A stretch of DNA of 64,000 bases from Xiphophorus maculatus (Eukaryota; Chordata; Actinopteri; Cyprinodontiformes; Poeciliidae): contig NC_036456.1 of the NCBI RefSeq assembly GCF_002775205.1, forward strand, positions 5,223,463-5,287,462, written 5' to 3'. Below, one piece after another: positions 1 to 9,360 of this stretch. Under the pieces are notes generated by a model that did not search any database, was not told where the DNA came from, and saw only the letters and a list, made by a program, of their open reading frames with translations. Each line of letters starts with the position of its first letter. Positions within the stretch are counted from its first letter, which is position 1. Position numbers and translations under genes: made by a program.

Positions 1-627
1 AGTGTCCTTATGCTCCTGCAGCTCTTTCTACACATCTGATGCTGTAGCTTTTACAGTTTCATCTCTAGCTATTGTTGGCTGCCAAGGATATTTTCTGGAC
101 GTGTCAAAATTCCAAGGCAGTAGAATTGTAACTCTTCAGTGTTTACATATGCTGCACATGTGTGCATTCAGTGTCTCAGTTAGACGTTTTTGTGTTGTTT
201 CGAGAAGAGGAAAAAGATTTTCAATTGCTTTAGTTCGTTTGACGGTGCAGCGTGAAAGAGAACCCACACCAGCTGAAAATGTAACAGATGTTACAACTTT
301 GATCCCCAGTCCAACAGAGTCTGGTGTGAAAACACTCAAAGGTTCAGACTTGTGTTGCGGTTAAGTGGCAAAAACAAGACTTTAGACTTCGAGTTGAATC
401 ACAGTCCCATGGATGTCCTCTCCAAAACAGGAATACTTTATGAATCTGACAGGACTCAAGTTAATCAGGATAATGGTGGCGTGTATGTTCCACTTGAATT
501 GTTTATGAGTCTGTGTATTGTTGCCACCACGTTACACAAGATCTATAAATCACCTTTAAACAGGCTTTACCTCATACTTGCAAATCATTGAAATGTCTCC
601 TTACTGTAACTATTTTCTTTATGATAG
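1..627. other. Upstream intronic sequence of the acidic-tail gene, no exon supported
   Basis: This stretch precedes the first exon I can support, at 628. Open frames here have neither recognisable protein content nor paired splice sites. It is most simply an intron of the gene whose 3' end follows. Confidence 0.4.
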
Positions 628-1175
628 GTGCCGTAGACAGCTAAGGAAAAATATGTTCTACCCCGAGTACGTCGAAATGGACACGGAGATCCTCGGAATA
701 AGGATGGAGGAGGAAATGACCAAATTTCTCGACGATCTACCTTGTCACATCGTCACTGCCATCAACTCCTTATGTGAGTTTTTATTTTATTTTTTAGACG
801 TGCAATACATTCCAAACGTGTAGAAAATCACTTTGCTTTGAACCCGACCGACCCTCAGGTAGTCTTTCTGACCACGAGGAGGAGGAGGAACACGAGGACA
901 ACGAGGAAGAGGCGGCCGAGGATGAGGACGACGACGATGAAGACGAACTGGAGGACAGCAGCGAAGAGGAAATGAGGAGCGACGAAGAGGAAGAAGAAGC
1001 AGCGCACGACGACCTGGCCGACGACCACATAAACCTGTGGGAGGACGATGAAGGGGAGGAGGAGGAGGATGGAGAGGAGGAAGAAGGGGAGGAGGATGAG
1101 GATGAAGATGAAGAGGAAGACAATGAGGATGTAGAGGAAGAGGAGGAGGACGATGAGGAAGAGCGAGGGGTTTAA
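628..1175 (+). CDS. 3' end of an unrecognised gene with a very acidic C-terminal tail (partial)
   Basis: Two exons are supported. Exon A (628-773) follows a TATTTTCTTTATGATAG acceptor and ends at TTAT|GTGAGT. Exon B (859-1175) follows CCCTCAG and ends at the TAA at 1173-1175. Both are open in one frame with matching phase and give 153 visible residues. The first ~49 form an ordinary segment, with motifs such as FYPEYVEMDTEILGIRMEEE and CHIVTAINSL. The remaining ~105 are dominated by Glu and Asp, broken by a short less acidic stretch containing DDHINLWEDD. Such tails occur in nuclear, histone-binding and calcium-binding proteins, but the tail alone does not identify the family. The gene starts outside the window. 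I do not recognise it and assign no function. It lies about 1.7 kb upstream of mrpl48 on the same strand. Confidence 0.7.
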
Positions 1176-2631
1176 GTGAAGCGATTAGCCGTGGTAGGAC
1201 CAGATGTTTGAACGTTTCCTCCCACTGGGTCCACTTGAAGCTAACTGCACTGACAACCCAATGCTAAACTGTGATGCTACCGCTAAGCTACATCAAAGTG
1301 CTTTATATCAGAGATTCACTGTAAATAAAAACCTGGCTCACATCAAAAACATGAATGTACCATGACAGAATATGTACTAAACCTTTGCATGGCTGCACTG
1401 CTCCATTTTCTATCGCGTTGATAAATATTTTACTAAATCCAATAGATTTCCCTGGAAGGCAACCGTAGACTTGCCTGATAAGAAATGAATGTTTATTCAT
1501 TTGAAGAAAAGGCATTTAATTGCTTCCTTTCAGTTCACTTTGTCAGCATATTTGGTTTCTCAAGGAACAGTGAACACAAAACCTCTGGCCTGGTGTTTGA
1601 ACAAGCTGTGTGTGTGTGTGGTGCCGTTTTATGCATTACAAGTTAAAGTGTGTGTGTGGCAGCGAGGGGAAGTATTGCAATGTGATAAGTTTACATAGAT
1701 GGCGGAAAAAGTAAGGCTTTAAAAGCAGCGCTTGCATTGTATAAATGTCAAATGTTTCTATGCACACTTCATACGTGAATTTTAAAGGAGCAGTTTTAGA
1801 TCGTATCAAATTTTGCACTTTAACATTCAAATATTCCAGGCTGATCAGAACATCTTTGTACTAAAGGGTTTTTTTTTCCTGATTGTGATTGTAAGGGGCC
1901 AAATTAAGATAAGATGTACATATTCTTAATAAAGTCTGAATTTAATATTTCAAATGATGTTGCTTGTCTGACACGGAGCATCAAGTTCACTCCACAACAA
2001 GAATGTCTTTTTTTTTTTTTTTCAAAATGCTAGCAGCTAACAATAGGTTGTCATCAGAAAGCATCAGCATAGTCCATTAATAACTGAATGAGAGCATATG
2101 TTTTATTTAGGACATTATTAAATATTTATTTATTTGGATCTGACTGTCCAGTCAGTGCAGACTGCCCAGTTCAGTCTGCACTATAAGTGCATTGCAATAA
2201 ATCAGTCATTAAACAGTAATTCACTTAAAAAGGGGAAGTCATCTAGATCACCTACACACAAATAAATGGTAAATAAAGTGTGGCTTCCTTTTAACGGAAC
2301 CCCAAAATGTCTGTCTACAGAAATATTAGTTTGGAGTCGTCATGGAGACTGCTGAGTCGACTCCTTTCAGAAGAGGGAAACATTTCACCAAGAATCTGTT
2401 CTGAGATGAACCATATCTGGTTTTGCTTTAACGAAGCCTTCAATTAAGACTGAACTGACATTTTCTAATTTAATTTGATGAATGATGGTATTACAGGAAG
2501 GGTTGAATAAGAGATTTGTAACCTGTAATTATTCAAGAAAATGTATTTTGTTAGAGATATTTATATATATTTTGAAGGCTTGACTTGAATGCACCATGGG
2601 GCTGTGAGGAGGCGCAGCTGGGGGAGAAACA
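1176..2631. other. Probable 3' UTR of the acidic-tail gene, then intergenic DNA
   Basis: After the stop codon the sequence is AT-rich with no open exon. AATAAA at 1324 and the better placed 1928 are candidate 3' ends on the + strand. From about 1960 to 2631 there is intergenic DNA with homopolymer runs and nothing I can name. Confidence 0.5.
1928..1933 (+). terminator. Candidate polyadenylation signal of the acidic-tail gene
   Basis: AATAAA lies about 750 bp after the TAA stop, with TG/T-rich sequence about 20-40 bp beyond it. An earlier AATAAA at 1324-1329 could serve a shorter transcript. Confidence 0.45.
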
Positions 2632-2707
2632 CCATAGACATGAATACGTTATTATATTAATTATTAACGAATATATTATTATTATTCGTATGAATTCCTG
2701 TCTATGG
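2632..2707. repeat. Imperfect inverted repeat around an AT-rich core
   Basis: The left arm CCATAGACATGAATACG (2632-2648) pairs with the right arm ending CCTGTCTATGG (2687-2707). About 38 bp of AT-rich sequence lies between them. It sits immediately upstream of the mrpl48 promoter and may be a tiny MITE-like relic or a cruciform-forming hairpin. Confidence 0.6.
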
Positions 2708-2735
2708 AGAAAACACTGACGGAGGAACGTACCAC

Positions 2736-2880
2736 ACCGGAACCCTTTTAGTTACTACTCTTTTCGACGGACCGAAAATACGACGTTCCGACTTCCTGTG
2801 TGTGCTTCCGTTTTCATCAAGTGTAGTAAAAATGCGTGTTTAGGAGTATTTTTGTGTTTTTGGTGGTTGAGCTGAAGTTG
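2736..2880 (+). promoter_or_regulatory. mrpl48: Probable mrpl48 promoter with ETS/GABP-like sites
   Basis: The 200 bp before the mrpl48 start holds an ACCGGAAC site (2736-2743) and two reverse-orientation ETS cores, ACTTCCTG (2791) and GCTTCCG (2804). There is no TATA box. ETS sites bound by GABP/NRF-2 are known to be common in promoters of nuclear genes for mitochondrial proteins. Use of these sites is inferred. Confidence 0.45.
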
Positions 2881-2930
2881 TCAGTTTTACTGTGACTCGC
2901 GCAGTGTGTTTTCAACACAGTGGAGACGCA

Positions 2931-5900
2931 ATGAATCACATATTCCGAAAGGTAAGGCTAAATGGGAGCTTTTCGTGCTAGCTGTTAGCTTTTAACCAGA
3001 GGTCATAACTTAGCGGAGCTCTGCTGTTTAATACCAAAAACTATTGTTGGGCACATATGTTGCTCTTTTACGTTCTGAGTATACTAATGTAACGCTTGGT
3101 CTTTTTGTATTTTTTTTTAAAATGTAGTTTATATATTTAAATATATCACCAACATTTCTAAGGTTGGTATAAGGTGTGTGAAAACCCTCGTTTTTCATTA
3201 TACCCAGTTGCAAGTGACTTTCCCACAGCAGGCATCCATCCTGAATCAGTCGTTATGCAGGTATGTCTTTACGTTGCCTTTTAATGTTATCAATTGATCT
3301 AATGGCTGACTCCCTCTGGTGGTGGAAAGCTGCAACTTAAACAGCAGCTATCATGTTTCTGATTGATTTTTATCCTGTAATCTTTGCAGAGCCACACCAT
3401 CCATTCAGCATCCGATGTGGTGTGAGTACAAAACCTTAGAAGCATTGCTTCTCCACACTGTTCGTGTCAATATGTTTTTGAGTTTTTTGTTTTGTTCCAG
3501 GTACTGCATCTATAAATGAAAGACAGTACAGAGACATGCCGACTCACGGGATTGGAAGGTGGAGGCATTTGTTACCCAAACAGGCAGTAAGTCTCCAAAA
3601 CTCTGCTTTGATACAAAGAAAGTCAAGCATATTAAAATACAATCATATACTGTGTTTTAGCATTCATCAGGCAAGATTTGAGGATTTATCTCTGTGGTCA
3701 GAGTGAGGTTTTAGCTTTCTTTGACACATAGTCTACAGTCATTGGGTAGACATTAGGATTAACGTTTTCTCATCTCAACATGTGTCAACTCCAAGTCCAA
3801 TGTGACTTGACCTAAAAGTCAAGCTTATTTGTGTAGCAATTTACAGCAACAAGGAATCATAAAAACACCATACACTCACAAATTGATGGCTGTATGACAA
3901 AAAGTAATAAATATTACATTTAGTCAAATGTCACCAAATACGATGATCAGTGTTTTCACTACTAATCAAAGGCTACTCTCAATAGGTGGGTTTGTAGCCT
4001 TGATTTAAAGGAAATCAGTGTATCGGCACCTTTCACACTTTTTAGACCAAATTCTTCTCTCTCAAATTCTTCCTGAAGAGTAGAAGGTGCCGAAGCATAT
4101 CTCGATGTTGGCTATTGATCTTCTTAAGCCACACCATGTATCATTATAAAACACCTGGTATGCTTTAATTCATGAAGCCGTTTTGTGTTTCTGTTCAGGC
4201 CAAGAAGAAGAAAGACAGAAACCAGCAAAAGGAGCTGGTTTCAGCGACCGACACGGCGTACGGGACTCTGAACGTGAAGGTGTCCGGTTACGACATGACC
4301 GTGGTGGAGCATTACTCCCAGTACATCCACAACCTCTGCAACCGGCTCAACATCAAAGTGGCAGAAAGGTGACGGTCAGCAGGAGAACGCCGAGGTGCAG
4401 CTACAGTCTCAGTCAGAAGTTCATATAGATCGTCACGGATATGAAAGCCATCTCAAAAAACATAAGTTTGAGTTGAGCATGGATTTCCTCCCATGAACGC
4501 AGAAGTTTTATGCAGGACTTGTACAGTCCCCTCCAGTCCCCAACATGTTGGGTTTGACAAAATAAATGAAAATAGAGCAACTTTGAGCTTTTATTTCTAT
4601 ATATATAATAATGCCTCAGAAGATGGCATTATTTGTAAAAGAATACCAAATTCAACAGAAGCAGCAGTTTTTACTCAAATCTGACCCAAAAGCAGCCTCC
4701 AGAGGGCGGTAGTGAGGCTATCACGGTCCGCTGTGTAAACTTAAGCGATGCGAAGTCTTAACGAAATGATCTGAAATGCACAACCTCATCCGTGAAGCAG
4801 AGCGGAGTGTGTATGCACACCCTTCAAAACATGTTGATGTGTCAACAAGGGTCAACTCCATGACCTGTTGAACAAGAAGGTCAAGTTCTGACCGGATATT
4901 TGACCACTGCTGTAACCAGAAGTGGTCAGAGACGTTTGAGCTGACGGGTTTTCTAGAACTATAAAAACTAAAAAACTGATTGAAAATGTATGGGATATGT
5001 CTCAAATCACCAAAAGAACTCAATCATTTTTGTCAAGAAAAGTTATCAAATATAAGTGCCAAATCAGGCTATTTAAAGAGATCGATATGTTGCTGAAACA
5101 TCATGTAGATGTTGTATATATGAAACCACCAAAAGCAGTGAACAGATGTCCATCTAAAGTTTATGTTCAATCCAAATAAATTGGCTGAACGTGGAGCAAT
5201 GAGTTAAACTGCTAAATAAGTTGTTGTGTATATCTCAAATAATGTACCAAACATAAACACAGTAATATTTTCCTTTTATGTCCTCGACTCACAGCTATGC
5301 TTTGCCGACCAAGAGCACAGAAGTGTTGCTAATGCACGAACAAGGCAACAAAACGTACGTGGACGGCGTCCTGAAGACCCACCAGCGCGTCGTCCAGGTC
5401 TTTCTAAAAGCCTCCTAAGCTGCGGGTTTGATTAGATCCCGGTTAACATTGTGGAAGTTGATGGAACGTGTTGTTTCTGTGTTTAGTTGAGTAGTTTGAA
5501 CGCCTCGCTGTGTCCCGTCTTCGTGGACGTTATTCTGAAGAACCAACCGGAGGGAGTTCAGCTCTCGGTGCAGGAGGTGAGTCAGATCTGATCCTGGATA
5601 TTACATCGTGTTGGTATGATTGGGATTCGTTTGTTTATATCATTCCATATAGCTGCATACGTCCTGCAAAGTGCGGTTAGATAACATTTGACTTGGTACT
5701 TTATAAATAAGCTGAACTGAATAAGTAGAATCACCAAGTGAGACATTTGTTGCATTATTGATATGCATTTCAGTTTTTTTATGAACGTGAAAGTCTTTTC
5801 TGCGCTTCTCTGACGGTGAGATGCAGAGATTTGTTTTTAGAATTTTCCCTTGAGTAATAGAAATTGACAGCAATGAATGCAACAACTGTAAAATAAAAAT

Positions 5901-6018
5901 TATTTGTAACATTCCACTTCTGTTTTTTCCCCCCTCTCAGCACACAGAGGCAGATTATCAGGCGCGCTTTAAGGCACGTCCAGAACTGGAGGGGCTCATC
6001 GCTCAGATCAACCAATGA
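2931..6018 (+). CDS. mrpl48: Mitochondrial ribosomal protein L48 (mL48), complete, eight exons
   Basis: Exons: 2931-2951, 3229-3260, 3390-3421, 3501-3586, 4199-4368, 5295-5397, 5487-5576 and 5941-6018. All junctions are GT/AG and in phase, giving 203 residues (human is about 212). MRPL48 is a component of the mitoribosomal large subunit and carries a uS10-like fold. The identifying block is residues 78-114, with AYGTLNVKVSGYDMTVVEHY followed by SQYIHNLCNRLNIKVAES. The C-terminus (about 178-194) reads QEHTEADYQARFKARPE, also typical of the family. Residues 1-60 are rich in Arg, Gln and Ser with few acidic residues, consistent with a mitochondrial presequence. That presequence is spread over three very short exons (21, 32 and 32 bp). 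The first ATG of the spliced frame was taken as start. The promoter has ETS-like sites. A canonical polyadenylation signal follows 95 bp after the stop. Confidence 0.95.
3818..4100. repeat. Degenerate teleost interspersed repeat in mrpl48 intron 4
   Basis: The segment contains TTATTTGTGTAGCAATTTAC, CAGCAACAAGGAATCA and, later, TGTAGCCTTGATTTAAAGG. I recognise these as parts of a very common fish interspersed repeat (the retroelement tail with GTAGCACATTTCAGCAACAA). It lies wholly inside an intron. Confidence 0.5.
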
Positions 6019-6113
6019 GATGCTCTCAAGGTTCCTGCAACCTGTATTGTCATACATATGAGCAGAGAAGCTGTAGAGAAATATTGTTTTTGTTTTTTTG
6101 TGCGTCTTTTAGA

Positions 6114-6119
6114 AATAAA
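6114..6119 (+). terminator. mrpl48: mrpl48 polyadenylation signal
   Basis: AATAAA stands 95 bp after the mrpl48 stop and is followed by a T/GT-rich stretch. This implies a short 3' UTR. Confidence 0.7.
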
Positions 6120-6149
6120 ACTGTTTGGGAACAGACCAAGATGAAGATG

Positions 6150-8198
6150 TTGTGCTGCAGTTTTATGTGTTCCTATTATTATTTTTCATCAGTTCAATGT
6201 GGCTGTAAATGATCAGAGGTTTTGCTTGCTTACAGTAGATATGAATGTGTCAGTCGGAAACAAGCATTTTAAATTAGCTGAATTTATTAAGTTTTTATTA
6301 TTTTTTTTATTCTGGTCATACTGACCGCTTAAATTGCTTTACACCAGCTCAACGTTCAGTCAACGGCACCGTCACACGCAGGCAGCCTGGGGTTAAATCT
6401 CTTTACAAGAACACATCCTCATGTGGCAGCAGGATGCTGGAATCAAAAAGTAAGTTGGCCTTAAATACGTTAATCACAGGAAATACATTTTGTCGTGGCA
6501 GAACTATTTAATGTCAGGTAAAAGTTTGAGTCGCATGCAAATATCTCCACTTCGTTGTATGACTTGAGGTGGCTAACTCAAATCGCCTCAAGCTAACAAG
6601 TAATATATTCCTGCTGGCTTTGTTGCCTCCGTTATGGGAACCAGTTTGCTGGACGACGTTCGTCTGACTTCTGCTACGAGGCTGGTTTAAAAAAAAAAAA
6701 AAAAAACAACTTTTAAGCTTGGCACAATGGGAGGTTTATGCTGTGGAGATCCACATGCAGTGTGGAAAAAAAATCAAGCCAGGTTCACAGTTTGTACTAT
6801 CCTTGATTGTAATGCAGCAAATTCCCCCAACTTGGGTTACATTTTATTCTGCTTCCATATTCCTCCAGGTTGGCTACAGTCCCAGTAACTTCAGAATTTA
6901 CAAGAATGTCTGCGATGGTGTTGTAGCTGACTTGTCTCTTAAGCTCCTCAGACAGTTTTTACATTTGCTTTCTCTGGTCCATGTGCACTCAACAAACTGA
7001 GATGGTTAATGATGGCGTCTAACAGTGATGGCGAACTGTCGCTGTTTGTACTTTGGGACATTTCTGTAACTCAAGGATTGATGTTATGTTTAAGTGAACC
7101 AAAAAAAATAAGTCCATGCTGTTTTATCACACATTTGCATGTTAAACATCATTTATCTTTCACACTTTTATTAGTGTACTCTATCACATATTAAAGACAT
7201 GCAGGTTACAGCGTACATTAAATGAGTGTTTTCAATTCACTCGCTTTTCTGGAGAAATTAATCTTAAGTTTGAATGAGCGGTAACGGTAGCAGCTCATTA
7301 CGGAGCGGAGCGCTGTGTTGCTACGGTAACGGTAGCAGCAAATCTGACCTGCTGCTCTAGTGGCTGGTGAAAACTTTCCTTTTTCACAGAAGAAATGAAT
7401 ACTGCTTAAATTATTAAAATGCCTGCTTTCATTCTTATACATTGTTTGTTTCTTTAACTTTGTGTGAAAAACTATTTTAAACGAGTGAAACAAATTTAAC
7501 AAAAATTCACATTGATTTTGTAAAAAAAAAAACAACAAAAAAAACTAAATACAAAACATTAAAGAAATGATTAATACTGAACATTTGATGAAACGGCAGT
7601 TGTGCACAGGAAATAAACTTAAGACAAAATAAAAAGCAAGTACCCCTTTTTACCCTATGGTGATAAAAAATACATTTAATAACGTTTTTTAAAGTTTTTC
7701 ATTGAAGCTAAATCATGACATGTAGTGTAATGTTCACAAAAACACAAATCACAAACAATACAAAACTCAGTGCATTACATAACCACATATAAGAGACATC
7801 ATCGTAGTGCCATGTAAAGTAATGGTGAAATGTATTCACGCTCTTCTCTCTAACTTTGTGTCCATTCATCCGCAGATCTTGGACTTTGTCCCCACAGCAG
7901 TTCTTTCAGTCTCATCTCTGGTCTTTAACTAGGCCACATCAGCACCTTGCTTCTTTCCTGTTTCCGTCATTCCATTGCTGCTTGCTACAATTATACAACA
8001 GTATAAACACTTGTTCAGAAGGACTGTCACAATTATAAGGAGAGCAAATGTAAGTGATTATTGCAGTCTTAGCATTTAGCACTTGAACAAGCTGTTACAG
8101 TCGGAACAAATGATATTTTCTTACCTTCTGCGTGATCAGGGGTTTTCATTTTTTGGGCCCCTGAAATGAAGAACAAGGGAAAACTCAGAACAGAACAT
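6150..8198. other. Intergenic DNA between mrpl48 and the samd9l-like gene
   Basis: No exon is supported. There is a poly(A) tract at 6688-6706 and AT-rich sequence throughout. The short open frames show no recognisable domain. Part of the right half looks like decayed transposon sequence and is listed separately. Confidence 0.5.
7850..8000. mobile_element. Possible Tc1-like fragment, heavily decayed
   Basis: The words CTTTAACTAGGCCA and CATTCCATTG, in that order, resemble part of a Tc1-like family widespread in fish. No terminal repeat is visible here. The assignment rests on memory of that repeat and is weak. Confidence 0.3.
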
Positions 8199-8630
8199 AC
8201 AGCTGGATCTCAGTAAATTCAAATATCAAAAAGTTAACTTTTTAGTAACTGTTCAAAAAGAAAATTCAATTTTAAATAGCTTCATTAAAAGCACGGTAAT
8301 ATATTTGAAACATTTTTGGTTGTTTTGATTATGGCTTATAACTAATGAAGACCTACATTCAATTTTCTCAGATGCTATCAATATTGCATACAATAAATTA
8401 ACACGTTTTCAACAAAACCAAGTATTTGGCCTTCTGTAAAATACTGTATGTCCATGTGTTGAACAGTGTTGGTTGGTTGAGTCTCCTTTTGCATGAATCA
8501 CTGCATCAGCCTGTTTTTCTCTTGAATTAATCGCAGCCTCCATCTCTTATGGATTGTTGGGTCTTGTGTCAGAAATTCTCCATAGATTCTCTATGGAGAA
8601 TCGGTGAGGCATGTTTCTTGGTCAGTCCAT
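8199..8630 (-). mobile_element. Decayed Tc1/mariner-like DNA transposon fragment
   Basis: It begins near CTGGATCTCAGTAAATTCA and later contains TTTGGCCTTCTGTAAAATAC and CTCCATAGATTCTCTATGG. These landmarks belong to a Tc1-like element family common in fish. On the minus strand the last motif falls in the region encoding the transposase C-terminal PxENLW-type motif. Frames are broken and the second terminal repeat is missing, so this is an inactive relic. Confidence 0.5.
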
Positions 8631-8675
8631 ATTTGTATATGTGGTGTGGTGACCCCTGACCCACCACCTTCAGCT

Positions 8676-9300
8676 GCAGTCAGTGTCCTGGCTTTACTTC
8701 CAAATGTATGCTGACGACACAATTTTATATACCAACATATAAACCTAGTCCATTAAACTCAATGGGTCAGTGTGTCCATGGTAACAGTGGTTCAGACTTT
8801 CCACATAGTCTGATAGAAATGGTAGAAAAACCACAATTTTTTGCCCCAAAAGTGGGAGGGGTCAAATAGACTCAATAGGGCTAAACATCACAGACCATGA
8901 GATTTACAATATGTCTCATAATATGAGATACAAGACAAAGAAAATCAGATGCTCCTATTTTTAGTATGTTGTAATACTTTCTATGAAGATGTCTGTAAAG
9001 TAAAATATTTATCCTGACCAACACTAGGAACATGGATCACATCACACTAGTACTTTATCAGAGAATTGATTTAGAAATTCTTCTATTTGACTTTAAAGCT
9101 GCAAACTGTTTTGAGTCTAAATGCATTTCTGAGTTCCTTGTCAGAATCATCTAGACCTCTCGGGTCTTCGGAGGCCTGCTTTTACTCCAAAAACTAAACA
9201 AGATGAGATGGCAATTAGTTTCCCCAAACTAAACAAAAGTTGCGTCTATATCATTTGTTCTGTTGGTATTGCGTGAAACCCTGGCCAAAAACTAAGTACC
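8676..9300 (+). mobile_element. Decayed LINE reverse-transcriptase and 3' fragment (L2/CR1-like)
   Basis: Positions ~8690-8741 read QMYADDTILYTN in one frame, the YADD catalytic box of non-LTR reverse transcriptases. About 90 bp later TTIFCPKS fits the usual downstream block. Positions 9075-9230 carry remnants of an L2/CR1-type C-terminus, such as LFDFKAANCFESKCISEFL. Stops and frameshifts interrupt it, so it is dead. It ends about 60 bp from the 3' end of the samd9l-like open frame. Confidence 0.6.
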
Positions 9301-9360
9301 AGAGTTACTTATCTGCTTTGAACAATTTTTAACTAATGTATGTAGGTCTTGTAAATCCTA

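Noticed and set aside
2..364. Open plus-strand frame of 120 codons at the window start
   Set aside because: No domain, no paired splice sites and no frame agreement with the supported exon at 628.
794..1123. Poly-serine open frame on the minus strand
   Set aside because: It is the antisense shadow of the Glu/Asp-coding exon; GAG/GAA repeats read as TCC/TCT serine codons.
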